Assembly: GCA_021738725.1 (NCBI GenBank)
Contig: JAIPBE010000008.1
Coordinates: 1-64,000 of the forward strand
Direction: 5' to 3'
Source of the DNA: Saprospiraceae bacterium
GTDB lineage: Bacteria > Bacteroidota > Bacteroidia > Chitinophagales > Saprospiraceae
Length of the DNA stretch: 64,000 nucleotides
Positions 1-8,563 of this stretch are shown one piece after another; the stretch's first letter is position 1, and each line of letters opens with the position of its first letter. Below the pieces are notes generated by a model. The model was not told where the DNA came from, did not search any database, and saw only the letters and a list, made by a program, of their open reading frames with translations. A program made the translations under genes and the position numbers.

Positions 1-160
1 TGTCACTGGTAAGGTGATGAAAGTAGTGAGCGGCGACTATGCCAAGGGTTACAACGCAGTCACACTGACGCGCGCTGAAATCCAGGGTAACGGTATGCTG
101 TACTATCAGTTGGATACGCCAACCGATAGCGCTACGAAGAGAATGATCACGGTCGAGTAA
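1..160 (+). CDS. C-terminal end of a T9SS type A cargo protein (partial)
   Basis: The window opens inside a reading frame whose last 52 codons are visible and end at TAA 158-160. The peptide ends with the pattern GNGMLYYQLDTPTDSATKRM followed by a short beta strand. This matches the last two strands of the type A sorting domain, in which secreted Bacteroidota proteins end with G-hydrophobic-YYxL and a short basic tail. Such a domain is recognised by the type IX system and removed at the cell surface. Nothing of the functional part of the protein lies in the window, so its role cannot be told. A terminator follows at 225-259. Confidence 0.75.
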   Translation, partial: VTGKVMKVVSGDYAKGYNAVTLTRAEIQGNGMLYYQLDTPTDSATKRMITVE

Positions 161-224
161 TCGCACCATAAACTTCTCGAAGCCAAAGCCGCAAGACTTT
201 TAAGTTAAATCGGTTTTTGGGATG

Positions 225-259
225 GCCTCTCTCCACTTGTGGAGGGGGGCTTTTTTTTT
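225..259 (+). terminator. Rho-independent terminator
   Basis: A 10-bp GC-rich stem with two G-T wobbles (225-234 with 241-250), a 6-nt loop, then nine T residues. It ends the transcript of the upstream T9SS gene and separates it from the lpxC promoter. Confidence 0.8.
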
Positions 260-275
260 ATGGATATTGGAGGCC

Positions 276-304
276 TTGCTCCATAAGGAATTGACGTACC
301 TTTG
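276..304 (+). promoter_or_regulatory. Bacteroidota-type promoter of lpxC/fabZ
   Basis: TTG at 276-278, an 18-nt spacer and TACCTTTG at 297-304 fit the Bacteroidota consensus TTG/TAnnTTTG. The predicted transcript start falls after 304. This rules out an upstream in-frame TTG at 302 as start codon and supports ATG 338. Confidence 0.6.
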
Positions 305-337
305 AGCCTCCCTTTATCAGCCTCTTTATACCTGGTT

Positions 338-1738
338 ATGAAACAACATACCATCGCCCGGGACATTTCGATTTCCGGGATTGGTCTTCACACAGGACGA
401 CAGGTCACCATGACCTTTAAACCTGCCCCGGAAAACCATGGTTTCAAATTCATGCGGACCGATCTGGAAGGTCATCCGGTGATCCCGGCAGACGTTTCCC
501 AAGTGATCTCCACCAATCGCGGAACCACCCTTTCAATAGGAGGGGATGCCCGTGTTTCGACCGTAGAGCATACACTGGCAGCCATGGTCGGGCTCAATCT
601 GGACAATGTATTGATCGAGATAGACGGTCCGGAAGCACCCATCATGGATGGTTCATCCAAGCTGATTACCGATGCTTTGTCTTCAGCCGGTTCAGTCGAA
701 CAAGAGAGTGATCGGGAGTACCTCGAAATAACAGAAACCATCTCCTATAAGGATGATCTGACCGGCTCAGAGTTGATCGCTTTCCCTTCTTCCAAGTTTG
801 AACTGACCGCTCTGATTGATTTCCATTCACCTGTTTTGGGCCAGCAGTTCGCGGCTTTGGAAGATATCAGTCACTTCAAGGAGGATATTGGGCCGGCTCG
901 AACCTTTGTCTTTGTACATGAATTGGAACAACTCATTCATCAAGGCTTGATCAAGGGTGGCGATCTGGATAACGCCATAGTGATCGCGGACAGAGTGATG
1001 GGAGAAGTTGAATTGGAAAGCCTGGCTAAACGACTGGAGAAGCCATCTATCCGGGTAGATCGGGAAGGCATCCTCAATACAACAGACCTGCGGTACAAGA
1101 ATGAACCTGCGCGTCACAAGTTATTGGATGTCATCGGTGATCTGGCTCTTGTCGGGAAACCGATCAAAGGCAAGATCGTGGCGACCAAGCCGGGTCATGC
1201 TGCAAATGTGGAGTTTGCCAAACTGCTGAAGAGTTTTGGCATCGAGCAACGCAAACTCAAACGAGTACCTAAATATGATCTGGATGCCAAGCCGTTGATG
1301 ACGGTTGCGGATATCGAGGCAAAATTGCCGCATCGACATCCTTTTTTACTGGTGGACAAGATCATCGAGATTTCGGATACCCACGTAGTGGGCGTCAAGA
1401 GTGTGACCTATACCGAAGATTTTTTTAGAGGACATTTTCCTGGTAATCCCGTCATGCCTGGAGTATTGCAAATAGAGGCAATGGCACAGACAGGCGGCCT
1501 TTTAGCCTTGCGAAACGTTCCTGAAGGAGAGCAGTGGGATACCTTCTTCCTGAAGATTGATAATGCCCGGTTTAAACAATTTGTCTCTCCGGGTGATACA
1601 CTTGTAATAAAAATGGAGTTGATATCCCCGATCAGGAGAGGAATCGTGCACATGCAGGCAACTGCCTATGTAGGCAACAAGATCGTCTCAGAAGCGGAAT
1701 TGACTGCTCAAATTGTAAAGCGGAGCCATGGATCATAA
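338..1738 (+). CDS. lpxC/fabZ: Bifunctional UDP-3-O-acyl-N-acetylglucosamine deacetylase / 3-hydroxyacyl-ACP dehydratase
   Basis: This 466-residue protein fuses two lipid A and fatty acid enzymes, as is usual in Bacteroidota. Residues 1 to about 300 are LpxC, the zinc deacetylase committing UDP-3-O-acyl-GlcNAc to lipid A; E77-H78, H260 with D264, and H287 occupy the positions of the metal and catalytic residues of the family. Residues about 315-466 are a hot-dog FabZ dehydratase with LPHRHPF at 330-336 and the GHFPGNPVMPG motif. I use ATG 338 because the promoter element overlaps the longer frame. The stop overlaps the lpxA start by 11 bp, so the two are translationally coupled. Both enzymes act in the cytoplasm. 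Confidence 0.95.
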   Translation: MKQHTIARDISISGIGLHTGRQVTMTFKPAPENHGFKFMRTDLEGHPVIPADVSQVISTNRGTTLSIGGDARVSTVEHTLAAMVGLNLDNVLIEIDGPEAPIMDGSSKLITDALSSAGSVEQESDREYLEITETISYKDDLTGSELIAFPSSKFELTALIDFHSPVLGQQFAALEDISHFKEDIGPARTFVFVHELEQLIHQGLIKGGDLDNAIVIADRVMGEVELESLAKRLEKPSIRVDREGILNTTDLRYKNEPARHKLLDVIGDLALVGKPIKGKIVATKPGHAANVEFAKLLKSFGIEQRKLKRVPKYDLDAKPLMTVADIEAKLPHRHPFLLVDKIIEISDTHVVGVKSVTYTEDFFRGHFPGNPVMPGVLQIEAMAQTGGLLALRNVPEGEQWDTFFLKIDNARFKQFVSPGDTLVIKMELISPIRRGIVHMQATAYVGNKIVSEAELTAQIVKRSHGS

Positions 1739-2546
1739 GTTTGAAATGTCTGTCGTACATCCAGATACCAAGCTGGGCGAAAATGTGACGATCAGTCCAT
1801 TTGTCACGATTGAGCAAGATGTGGAGATCGGTGAAGGAACCTGGATCGGGCCTCATGTGTCCATCATGGCAGGAACCCGGATTGGTAAGAATTGCCGGAT
1901 ATTTCCAGGCGCCATTATCGGAGCCGTTCCGCAGGACTTGAAGTACAGAGGAGAATATGCCACCGTTGAGATCGGTGATCAAGTGACCATCAGGGAGTAT
2001 TGTACACTGAATAAAGGCACAGAAGCAAGTGATAAGACCGTCATTGGCGATCGCAGTCTTCTGATGGCCTATGTCCATGTGGCCCATGATTGTAGCGTCG
2101 GTAAAAATGTGATCCTGGCAAATAATGTAAATCTGGCCGGACATATTGATGTGGGCGACTTTGCAGTGCTTGGTGGACTGACAGCAGTGCACCAGTTTGT
2201 CAAGATCGGCACACATGCTATGGTGGGCGGTGGCTCCCTGGTCAGGAAGGATGTTCCACCATATGTGAAAGCGGCACGAGAACCGCTATCCTTTGCCGGG
2301 GTCAACTCGGTTGGCCTACGTCGCCGTGGATTCACCAACGATCAGGTACACGCCATCCAGGACATCTATCGAATTCTGTTTGTGAAGGGGTATAATACAT
2401 CTCAAGCCTTATCCATTATCGAAACAAGCGTACCCATTTCCATAGAGCGCGACCTGATCCTCGACTTCATTCGACAGGCAGACAGAGGGATAATGAGAGG
2501 GTTCCGCCAGATCAACGGGGTGAAGGCTCATGGAAATATTGCTTGA
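1728..2546 (+). CDS. lpxA: Acyl-ACP--UDP-N-acetylglucosamine O-acyltransferase
   Basis: LpxA adds a 3-hydroxyacyl chain to UDP-GlcNAc, the first step of lipid A synthesis, and is a cytoplasmic trimer. The 272-residue protein shows the hexapeptide repeats of a left-handed beta helix throughout residues 10-190, the AYVHVAHDC segment carrying the catalytic histidine, the GGLTAVHQFVKIG stretch and a helical C-terminal third. Length is slightly above the usual 255-265. ATG 1728 overlaps lpxC/fabZ; an internal ATG at 1746 is possible. The gene overlaps the next one by 17 bp, indicating one operon. Confidence 0.95.
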   Translation: MDHKFEMSVVHPDTKLGENVTISPFVTIEQDVEIGEGTWIGPHVSIMAGTRIGKNCRIFPGAIIGAVPQDLKYRGEYATVEIGDQVTIREYCTLNKGTEASDKTVIGDRSLLMAYVHVAHDCSVGKNVILANNVNLAGHIDVGDFAVLGGLTAVHQFVKIGTHAMVGGGSLVRKDVPPYVKAAREPLSFAGVNSVGLRRRGFTNDQVHAIQDIYRILFVKGYNTSQALSIIETSVPISIERDLILDFIRQADRGIMRGFRQINGVKAHGNIA

Positions 2547-3153
2547 TCAGATCGGAAAACGATTTCGTGAGCAATGGGTCTTTCGTCATCTGAACCTCCA
2601 ACTTCAAACCGGTGATACCCTGGCCCTCCTCGGGCCAAATGGGTCTGGCAAATCGACTCTTCTGCAAATCATGGCAGGACTGTTACGTCCTTCAGAAGGG
2701 CAACTCCATATCACAGATCAACAGTCAGGGACCTTGTCCCCTGAGCAATATATAGCGCAAGTCAGCTTCACGGCCCCTTATCTGGAACTGCCAGAAGAGC
2801 TGCCACTCCGAGAGTTGATCAAGCATCATTTTCGATTTCGGAAAGCCAGACCAACAACACAGATAGAGATGCTCCCGACGCAATGGTTGCTAGGTGGTGA
2901 AGAAAACAGGTCCGTCAGCGAATATTCCAGTGGCATGAAGCAAAGAGTCAAGTTGGGATTGGCACTTTGCACCGAATCTGCAGTGGTGCTTCTGGATGAG
3001 CCGCTAACCAATTTGGATGATAAGGGGCGTGACTGGTATTATGATCTGATCAATCAACACCGACGCGACAGGATATTGATCGTAGCTAGTAACCGATCAG
3101 AAGAATATGTGTTTTGTGAAAAGACCCTGACTATGCAGGCCAAATTCAGCTGA
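2530..3153 (+). CDS. ABC transporter ATP-binding protein
   Basis: A single nucleotide-binding domain of 207 residues. Walker A GPNGSGKST lies near residue 35, the signature YSSGMKQR near 135 and Walker B VVLLDEP near 160. The segment where the switch histidine is expected reads IVASNRSEE, so the H-loop histidine appears to be replaced by asparagine. No permease is next to it; the partner must be encoded elsewhere. It overlaps lpxA by 17 bp, which suggests co-expression with lipid A synthesis, but the substrate is unknown. Similar lone ATPases follow lpxA in other Bacteroidota as far as I recall. Confidence 0.85.
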   Translation: MEILLDQIGKRFREQWVFRHLNLQLQTGDTLALLGPNGSGKSTLLQIMAGLLRPSEGQLHITDQQSGTLSPEQYIAQVSFTAPYLELPEELPLRELIKHHFRFRKARPTTQIEMLPTQWLLGGEENRSVSEYSSGMKQRVKLGLALCTESAVVLLDEPLTNLDDKGRDWYYDLINQHRRDRILIVASNRSEEYVFCEKTLTMQAKFS

Positions 3154-3162
3154 AGACGCCCA

Positions 3163-3498
3163 TCAAATGGAGTCTGCCAGATCTTGGAGGCCATTTCGGA
3201 TCTCCTGAAGTTTATGCATGACCTGCTGCTGTTTGCTCAGTCGAGACCCTTGTTCTCTCAATGTCCGTTTCGCGCCTTCTAACGTAAACCCCTGTTCCTT
3301 CACCAGATTGTAGATGATCTGAAACTGTTCGATATTCTGGACCGTAAAGCGACGATCGCCTTTACTGTTTTTATGGGGTTTTAACAGATCGAACTCAGAC
3401 TCCCAATAACGGATCAGCGACTTGGATACACCGAATAATTCGGCGACTTCTCCGATCGCATAGTATCGTTTTGTCAGGGTCTGAAGGTCTATTTGCAT
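3163..3498 (-). CDS. MerR family transcriptional regulator
   Basis: A 111-residue protein with the winged helix-turn-helix of the MerR family at residues 12-80: GEVAELFGVSKSLIRYWE followed by the wing and a dimerisation helix with QGFTLEGAKRTL. There is no C-terminal metal or drug binding domain, so the effector is not evident. It is convergent with the lipid A operon and ends 9 bp from it. Small MerR proteins of this type are common in Bacteroidota next to an M23 peptidase, which is also found a little further on here. Confidence 0.85.
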   Translation of the reverse strand: MQIDLQTLTKRYYAIGEVAELFGVSKSLIRYWESEFDLLKPHKNSKGDRRFTVQNIEQFQIIYNLVKEQGFTLEGAKRTLREQGSRLSKQQQVMHKLQEIRNGLQDLADSI

Positions 3499-3572
3499 GT
3501 TCGGTACAAAAAACAGAAACTAAATCTACCTGTTTTTCATGAATTTCCACAATCTGGTATGAATTGGGCCCA

Positions 3573-4601
3573 TTAGGCAAAGAGTAGAAAGCTGCTGATC
3601 AGCAACAAGGATATCAATGTCACACAGACCAGAAAGTACATGATGTGCAAGATGATGAACTTGCCAAAGGTTCTGGTCCAGGACTGTTGATAGTATCGTT
3701 TCATGGCGATGTATATGTATGCCAATGATAGAACGACAGCGATTGTGGTCCAACCACCGTTGATCAGATAATCACCGATCAGTCCTAGAGAGACCAATAG
3801 AAATGCGGCGACATGATAGTGTAACGCAAACACAAGGTGCTCGACGAAATACCGTTTTTGTCGATAATATAGTCCCGCAAGGATCAAGCCGACGAAAGGA
3901 AGGATCAGAAACATCATCCAGGATAATCGAGCAAACAGGAATGTGCCCAAAGCTTTTGGATCGCGGTATGTCTTGACAAATTGATTTCCGATCAGTTGAT
4001 AATGCCAGGGCTTCTTACTCATCCGTACAGCCAGACTGTCTTTTGGTGCAGCTTCCAGATCGTACAGGGTGAACGCATTGAGCGGATCATCTTCAAACAG
4101 GAAAAAACGGATGGTGTCATTCAACCCATCGTATTTATCCTTCAGATGTGTGTGCAGGCGATCCAGGGCATCACGTTGGGTGATTGAGAGACTATCGTTC
4201 AATAGGATCGTGTCCTGTATGGCTTCGATGGTTGCGATTTGATCGTGCAGTTTTACCAATTCTTTACCAGTGGTACGATCTCTGTCGGAGAAAAAAAAGG
4301 AACCTGTAGAAAAATAGCTGATGACAGCGAGGTGAAGCAGTACAGTGAACAGGTAGAGGCGCGCTGGAGGAATGAATTGTTGGCGGGCTCCGGAAAAGAA
4401 TTGAACTGTCAAAGATGCCGGACGGGCCAACTCACGAATAGATCGTAAAAAACGATTATCCCATGCAAAGACATTCGTAAGGAAATCTGTCACCAACTGA
4501 CGGCTGGTGATGAATAAGGATTCATTTTTTTGCCCACAAACACTACAGAAATTGCTTTCTGGACGTATTTCAGCATGACAATTCGGACATTGATTTTCCA
4601 T
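3573..4601 (-). CDS. DUF3667 family membrane protein with N-terminal zinc ribbon
   Basis: A 342-residue protein. The first 20 residues hold CPNC and CSVC pairs, a zinc ribbon. The rest has about five membrane segments: around residues 95-115 (LYLFTVLLHLAVISYF), one near 225, and three in the last 110 residues, separated by a roughly 110-residue hydrophilic loop. This arrangement matches the DUF3667 family of Bacteroidota, whose function is not known. ATG 4601 is chosen because it begins directly before the zinc ribbon; a longer frame upstream crosses the terminator of the next gene. Confidence 0.8.
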   Translation of the reverse strand: MENQCPNCHAEIRPESNFCSVCGQKNESLFITSRQLVTDFLTNVFAWDNRFLRSIRELARPASLTVQFFSGARQQFIPPARLYLFTVLLHLAVISYFSTGSFFFSDRDRTTGKELVKLHDQIATIEAIQDTILLNDSLSITQRDALDRLHTHLKDKYDGLNDTIRFFLFEDDPLNAFTLYDLEAAPKDSLAVRMSKKPWHYQLIGNQFVKTYRDPKALGTFLFARLSWMMFLILPFVGLILAGLYYRQKRYFVEHLVFALHYHVAAFLLVSLGLIGDYLINGGWTTIAVVLSLAYIYIAMKRYYQQSWTRTFGKFIILHIMYFLVCVTLISLLLISSFLLFA

Positions 4602-4660
4602 GGCAGTATCCAAATTACGATTCCTGTGCTTTAGATGAGTCTGGTACCTAATAAATATAA

Positions 4661-4693
4661 AAGAGGCCCGACAATGTGACTGCCGGGCCTCTT
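4661..4693 (-). terminator. Terminator of the M23 peptidase gene
   Basis: A hairpin with an 8-bp core (gaggcccg and cgggcctc) flanked by A and T runs, 20 bp beyond the M23 peptidase stop codon on the minus strand. Confidence 0.8.
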
Positions 4694-4712
4694 TCAAAAT
4701 CTTTGTAATGGA

Positions 4713-5699
4713 TTAATAGTCGAATGACATATTGGATGCAGATGCTTGTTCGACGAGCTCGGAATATTCCTCCAGACTCAACCCATCGATTACATAGTGG
4801 ATCGGATTGATCTGGTTGCCTTTGTAGATGACTTCATAATGAAGGTGGGGTGCTGTGCTTCTACCCGAACTTCCGATGGAGCCAATATGCTGCCCCCTGA
4901 CCACCTTCTGTCCGCGTTTCACGTCCGCTGATTGGAGGTGGCCATACAATGTCTTGTATCCAAAGCCATGATCTACAAGGATGTGCAGGCCATAGCCACT
5001 GTTGTCCCGTGTGACCTCTACCACTTTGCCATCACCAGTGACCTGCACTGCCGTGCCCCGAGGTGCACCAAAGTCCAGTCCCGTATGCATTTTGCGTACT
5101 TTCAAGATAGGGTGGATGCGCATGCCAAAACCGGACAGAGTCCGCAATTTGCGATTGAGCTTATCTTCCCTGACAGGTTTGATTGCTGGCAATGAAGAAT
5201 GCATTTCCTTCATGCGTTCTGCCATTCGCTGAATGGTATCCAGTGAAAGGGATTGGATGACCAACTGGCGCTCCAGTTGATCCGCTTTTGATAATGTGTT
5301 TACAAGCAGTTCACCTGATTCTTTGAATTTGGCAAGTTCACGGTATTGTTCGTGCCCTCCAACTCCACCATTCCATACGTTCTGGTCGATGGGGTCCATA
5401 CCGAACATCATTCGATGGACAGAGGCATCGCGATCCTGAAGGTTGGTCAATACCTTGGACATCATGTCCAACTGGCCGTTCACCGATTCATATTTAGCCT
5501 TCATTTGAGCTATTTCCCGCAGCAAGGACTTTTCTTTCTGACTTGGAAAGAAAGCATTGGTCACAGTCATGAAAATCATCCCTGTCACGATGACAGCGGA
5601 TGTAAGCCCAAATATTCGAATCAGTCTATTTTTTAGTGTCAGACGGACGCGCTCGTATGAAAGCGTGTGACGGTTGAACACGAATTTTTCCTTTCCCAT
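4713..5699 (-). CDS. M23 family metallopeptidase, membrane anchored
   Basis: A 328-residue envelope protein of the LytM/M23 type that is expected to cut peptidoglycan cross-links or to activate such enzymes. Residues 27-50 form one membrane segment, residues 55-95 a predicted coiled coil, and the C-terminal 130 residues the M23 domain. The zinc ligands are visible as HTGLDFG (HxxxD) and HLHYEV (HxH), with GHL between them, so the site looks complete. The N-terminus faces the cytoplasm and the peptidase the periplasm. It has its own terminator and is divergent from alaS. Confidence 0.9.
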   Translation of the reverse strand: MGKEKFVFNRHTLSYERVRLTLKNRLIRIFGLTSAVIVTGMIFMTVTNAFFPSQKEKSLLREIAQMKAKYESVNGQLDMMSKVLTNLQDRDASVHRMMFGMDPIDQNVWNGGVGGHEQYRELAKFKESGELLVNTLSKADQLERQLVIQSLSLDTIQRMAERMKEMHSSLPAIKPVREDKLNRKLRTLSGFGMRIHPILKVRKMHTGLDFGAPRGTAVQVTGDGKVVEVTRDNSGYGLHILVDHGFGYKTLYGHLQSADVKRGQKVVRGQHIGSIGSSGRSTAPHLHYEVIYKGNQINPIHYVIDGLSLEEYSELVEQASASNMSFDY

Positions 5700-5924
5700 A
5701 AATATGCTGTTGGTGCCAAAGCCCTAACTTTGCAGTGCGAGGCAATGGTGGTTCCCCCCATGTACGTCGCGAAATTAATGAAAGAAGCGCGAATCTCCTA
5801 ACAAAGGTCGACTTTGTACTTGTAATACGCTGTTAACGAAATATTATTGCGGCCTACTATTTGTAGCCAATGATTTCCGAATAAGTGATCAAGAAAAAAC
5901 ACATTAGCAAAATATAATTCTCAT
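5700..5924. other. Intergenic region between M23 peptidase and alaS
   Basis: A 225-bp divergent spacer. A match to TAnnTTTG (TAACTTTG, 5725-5732, plus strand) lies 192 bp before alaS but has no well-spaced TTG, so I do not call it a promoter with confidence. No RNA element is recognisable. Confidence 0.4.
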
Positions 5925-8561
5925 ATGTTGACTGCCAGCGAGATACGAAAGACGTTCCTGCGCTTCTTTGAAGAACGCGGCCACCTGATCGTGCCATCCG
6001 CACCGATCACCAACCGTCAGGACCCCACGCTCATGTTCACCAACGCGGGCATGAACCAGTTCAAAGACTACTTCCTGGGAAACCAGGAACCCGTACGAAC
6101 GCGCATTGCCGATACCCAGAAATGTCTCCGCGTATCTGGTAAACACAACGATCTCGAAGAAGTAGGTGTGGATTCCTATCACCACACCATGTTCGAAATG
6201 CTGGGCAACTGGAGTTTCGGTGATTACTTCAAAGAAGAAGCTATCCAATGGGCCTGGGAACTCCTGACCAAAGAATATAGCCTCGAAAAAGACAGATTGT
6301 ATGTGACCATTTTTGAGGGTGATGTATCCGAAGGACTGGAAGAAGACAGCGAAGCCATTCGACTCTGGACCAAGTGGATTCCGGAGGACCGGATCCTTCG
6401 TGGGAATAAAAAGGACAACTTTTGGGAAATGGGGGAGAGTGGCCCTTGTGGCCCCTGCTCTGAAATCCATGTCGACCTGCGTTCAGAGGGTGAACGCCAG
6501 CTGGTGGACGCTCGAACGCTGGTGAACAATGACCATCCGCAGGTGGTCGAGATCTGGAATCTGGTTTTTATTCAATTCAATCGGAAGGCCGACGGATCTC
6601 TGGAGCAATTGCCCGCTCAGCACGTTGACACCGGAATGGGTTTTGAACGTCTGGTGATGGCATTGCAAGGGAGGCAATCCAATTACGATACGGATGTGTT
6701 CAGCCCACTACTGCAGACCATTTCAGCTTTGGCGGACATCCCCTATACCAATCTATATGGTGAGGAGGCGCCGCGTACAGATATGGCCATGCGTGTGATC
6801 GCCGATCACGTGCGTGCAGTCAGTTTTACCATTGCTGACGGAGAACTGCCAGCGTCCAACGGTGCCGGATATGTCATCCGACGCATCCTGCGGCGCGCTG
6901 TCCGGTATGCCTATTCCTTTCTGGATATCAAGGAGCCTGTGATGTATAAACTGGTCAGTGTACTAGCCAAACAATTGGGAGAAGTCTTTCCAGAATTGGC
7001 GGCTCAGGAAGCATTTGTGACCCGGGTAATTCTGGAAGAGGAGAAATCCTTCCTGCGTACGTTGGAAGGAGGCCTCAAACGATTGGAACAAGTGCCCATC
7101 CAGGATGGTGTCCTGGCAGGGGAGGTCGCTTTTGAACTCTATGATACTTTCGGATTTCCGATCGATCTCACCCGGCTGATCGCGCGCGAAAAAGGATTTC
7201 AGGTAGATGAAAAAGGATTTGAACGATCGCTGGAAGCCCAGAAACAACGTTCGCGCGCTGCTTCGGTCAAAACGACAGGAGACTGGGAAACCGTTATTGC
7301 GGGTTCAACTGATGTGGATTTTGTTGGATATGATGAATTGGAAGTGGATGATGTCCACATCGTGAAATATCGATCTGTCTCCAATCGTCTGGGCGATTTC
7401 TTCCAGGTTGTACTGGATCGCACACCTTTCTACCCTGAGGGTGGGGGCCAGGTGGGGGATACCGGTCTACTGGTATGTGGCGACGGAATGATCCGCGTAG
7501 TGGATACTCTTCGCGAAAATGACCTGATCATCCACATGACTCGTCAAATGCCCGAAGATCCCTCCCATCCATTGCGTGCAGTGGTAGATGAATCCAAGAG
7601 GAGGCTGACCGAAAACAACCACTCTGCCACACACTTGCTACATGCAGCTCTTCGCGAAGTGTTAGGCGATCATGTTCAACAGAAGGGGTCCATGCTGAAT
7701 GAACAGTATTTGCGCTTTGACTTTGCCCATTTTCAAAAGGTGACAGATGCGGAATTGAATCAGATCGAGCGACTGGTCAACAAAAAGATCCGTGAGAATA
7801 TTCGACTTGGTGAAGCCAGACGTCTGCCGATCGAAGAAGCGAAGGCAGCGGGAGCCATGATGTTCTTTGGCGAAAAGTATGGCGATCATGTGCGTATGAT
7901 CACCTTTGATCCTGCGTACAGCCGGGAGTTGTGTGGAGGTTGTCACGTGCTTGAAACCGGCCGCATTGGACTCTTCAAATTGACCTCGGAAACAGCCGTT
8001 GCTGCTGGTGTGCGGAGGATCGAAGCCCTGACGGCCGACGCGGCGGAGTCCTATGTGCATGAAATGGAAGTGGACCTGGTGGAGGCAAAAGGATTATTGA
8101 AGGCACAGGGCACCATTTCAGAATCGGTTCAATCCGTCCTGGATGAAAATCGACTCTTACGCAAGCAGATCGAATCGATGCAAGAGCAGCAGGCACTCGG
8201 CTTGAAATCCGGATTGCGCAGCCAGGCGGTAGAGAAGGATGGTATTCGATATCTTGTGGCACTGCTTCCGATAGAAGATGCCAAATCCGTCAAGAACCTG
8301 GTTTTTCAGCTTGAGCAGGAACTGGCTCCGGCCGTCATTGTCACTGGGAATATTCAGCAGGACAAACCCATGCTGTCCGTCATTATCAGCAAGGGCATTG
8401 CAGATGCAGGTGCCTGGCATGCCGGTCAGCTCATTCGTGAATGGGCCAAAGCCATTCAGGGAGGTGGTGGAGGTCAGCCATTTTATGCGACTGCAGGAGG
8501 AAAGAACCCGGACGGATTGGAAACAGCATTGACCCAAGCCCGGGCACAATTCGGTATCTGA
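5925..8561 (+). CDS. alaS: Alanine--tRNA ligase
   Basis: Charges tRNA-Ala and edits mischarged Ser and Gly. The 878-residue protein has the full domain order: class II catalytic core (residues 1-240, with HHTMFEMLGNWSFGDYF), anticodon-recognition helices, the editing domain with the HSATHLLHAAL zinc histidines and the distal CGGCH cysteine/histidine pair, and a C-terminal DHHA1 domain with GGGGGQP. Length is normal. ATG 5925 is followed directly by the expected LTASEIRKTFLRFFEERGH start. The gene converges on the M14 peptidase with only 2 bp between stop codons and no terminator between them. Confidence 0.97.
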   Translation: MLTASEIRKTFLRFFEERGHLIVPSAPITNRQDPTLMFTNAGMNQFKDYFLGNQEPVRTRIADTQKCLRVSGKHNDLEEVGVDSYHHTMFEMLGNWSFGDYFKEEAIQWAWELLTKEYSLEKDRLYVTIFEGDVSEGLEEDSEAIRLWTKWIPEDRILRGNKKDNFWEMGESGPCGPCSEIHVDLRSEGERQLVDARTLVNNDHPQVVEIWNLVFIQFNRKADGSLEQLPAQHVDTGMGFERLVMALQGRQSNYDTDVFSPLLQTISALADIPYTNLYGEEAPRTDMAMRVIADHVRAVSFTIADGELPASNGAGYVIRRILRRAVRYAYSFLDIKEPVMYKLVSVLAKQLGEVFPELAAQEAFVTRVILEEEKSFLRTLEGGLKRLEQVPIQDGVLAGEVAFELYDTFGFPIDLTRLIAREKGFQVDEKGFERSLEAQKQRSRAASVKTTGDWETVIAGSTDVDFVGYDELEVDDVHIVKYRSVSNRLGDFFQVVLDRTPFYPEGGGQVGDTGLLVCGDGMIRVVDTLRENDLIIHMTRQMPEDPSHPLRAVVDESKRRLTENNHSATHLLHAALREVLGDHVQQKGSMLNEQYLRFDFAHFQKVTDAELNQIERLVNKKIRENIRLGEARRLPIEEAKAAGAMMFFGEKYGDHVRMITFDPAYSRELCGGCHVLETGRIGLFKLTSETAVAAGVRRIEALTADAAESYVHEMEVDLVEAKGLLKAQGTISESVQSVLDENRLLRKQIESMQEQQALGLKSGLRSQAVEKDGIRYLVALLPIEDAKSVKNLVFQLEQELAPAVIVTGNIQQDKPMLSVIISKGIADAGAWHAGQLIREWAKAIQGGGGGQPFYATAGGKNPDGLETALTQARAQFGI

Positions 8562-8563
8562 TG

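Noticed and set aside
1632-2216. A 194-codon minus-strand frame over lpxA
   Set aside because: Antisense to lpxA, whose hexapeptide repeats create long open antisense frames. No ribosome site or motif.
5725-5732. TAACTTTG as promoter of alaS
   Set aside because: Exact -7 match, but no TTG at the right distance and 192 bp away from the start; too weak to call.
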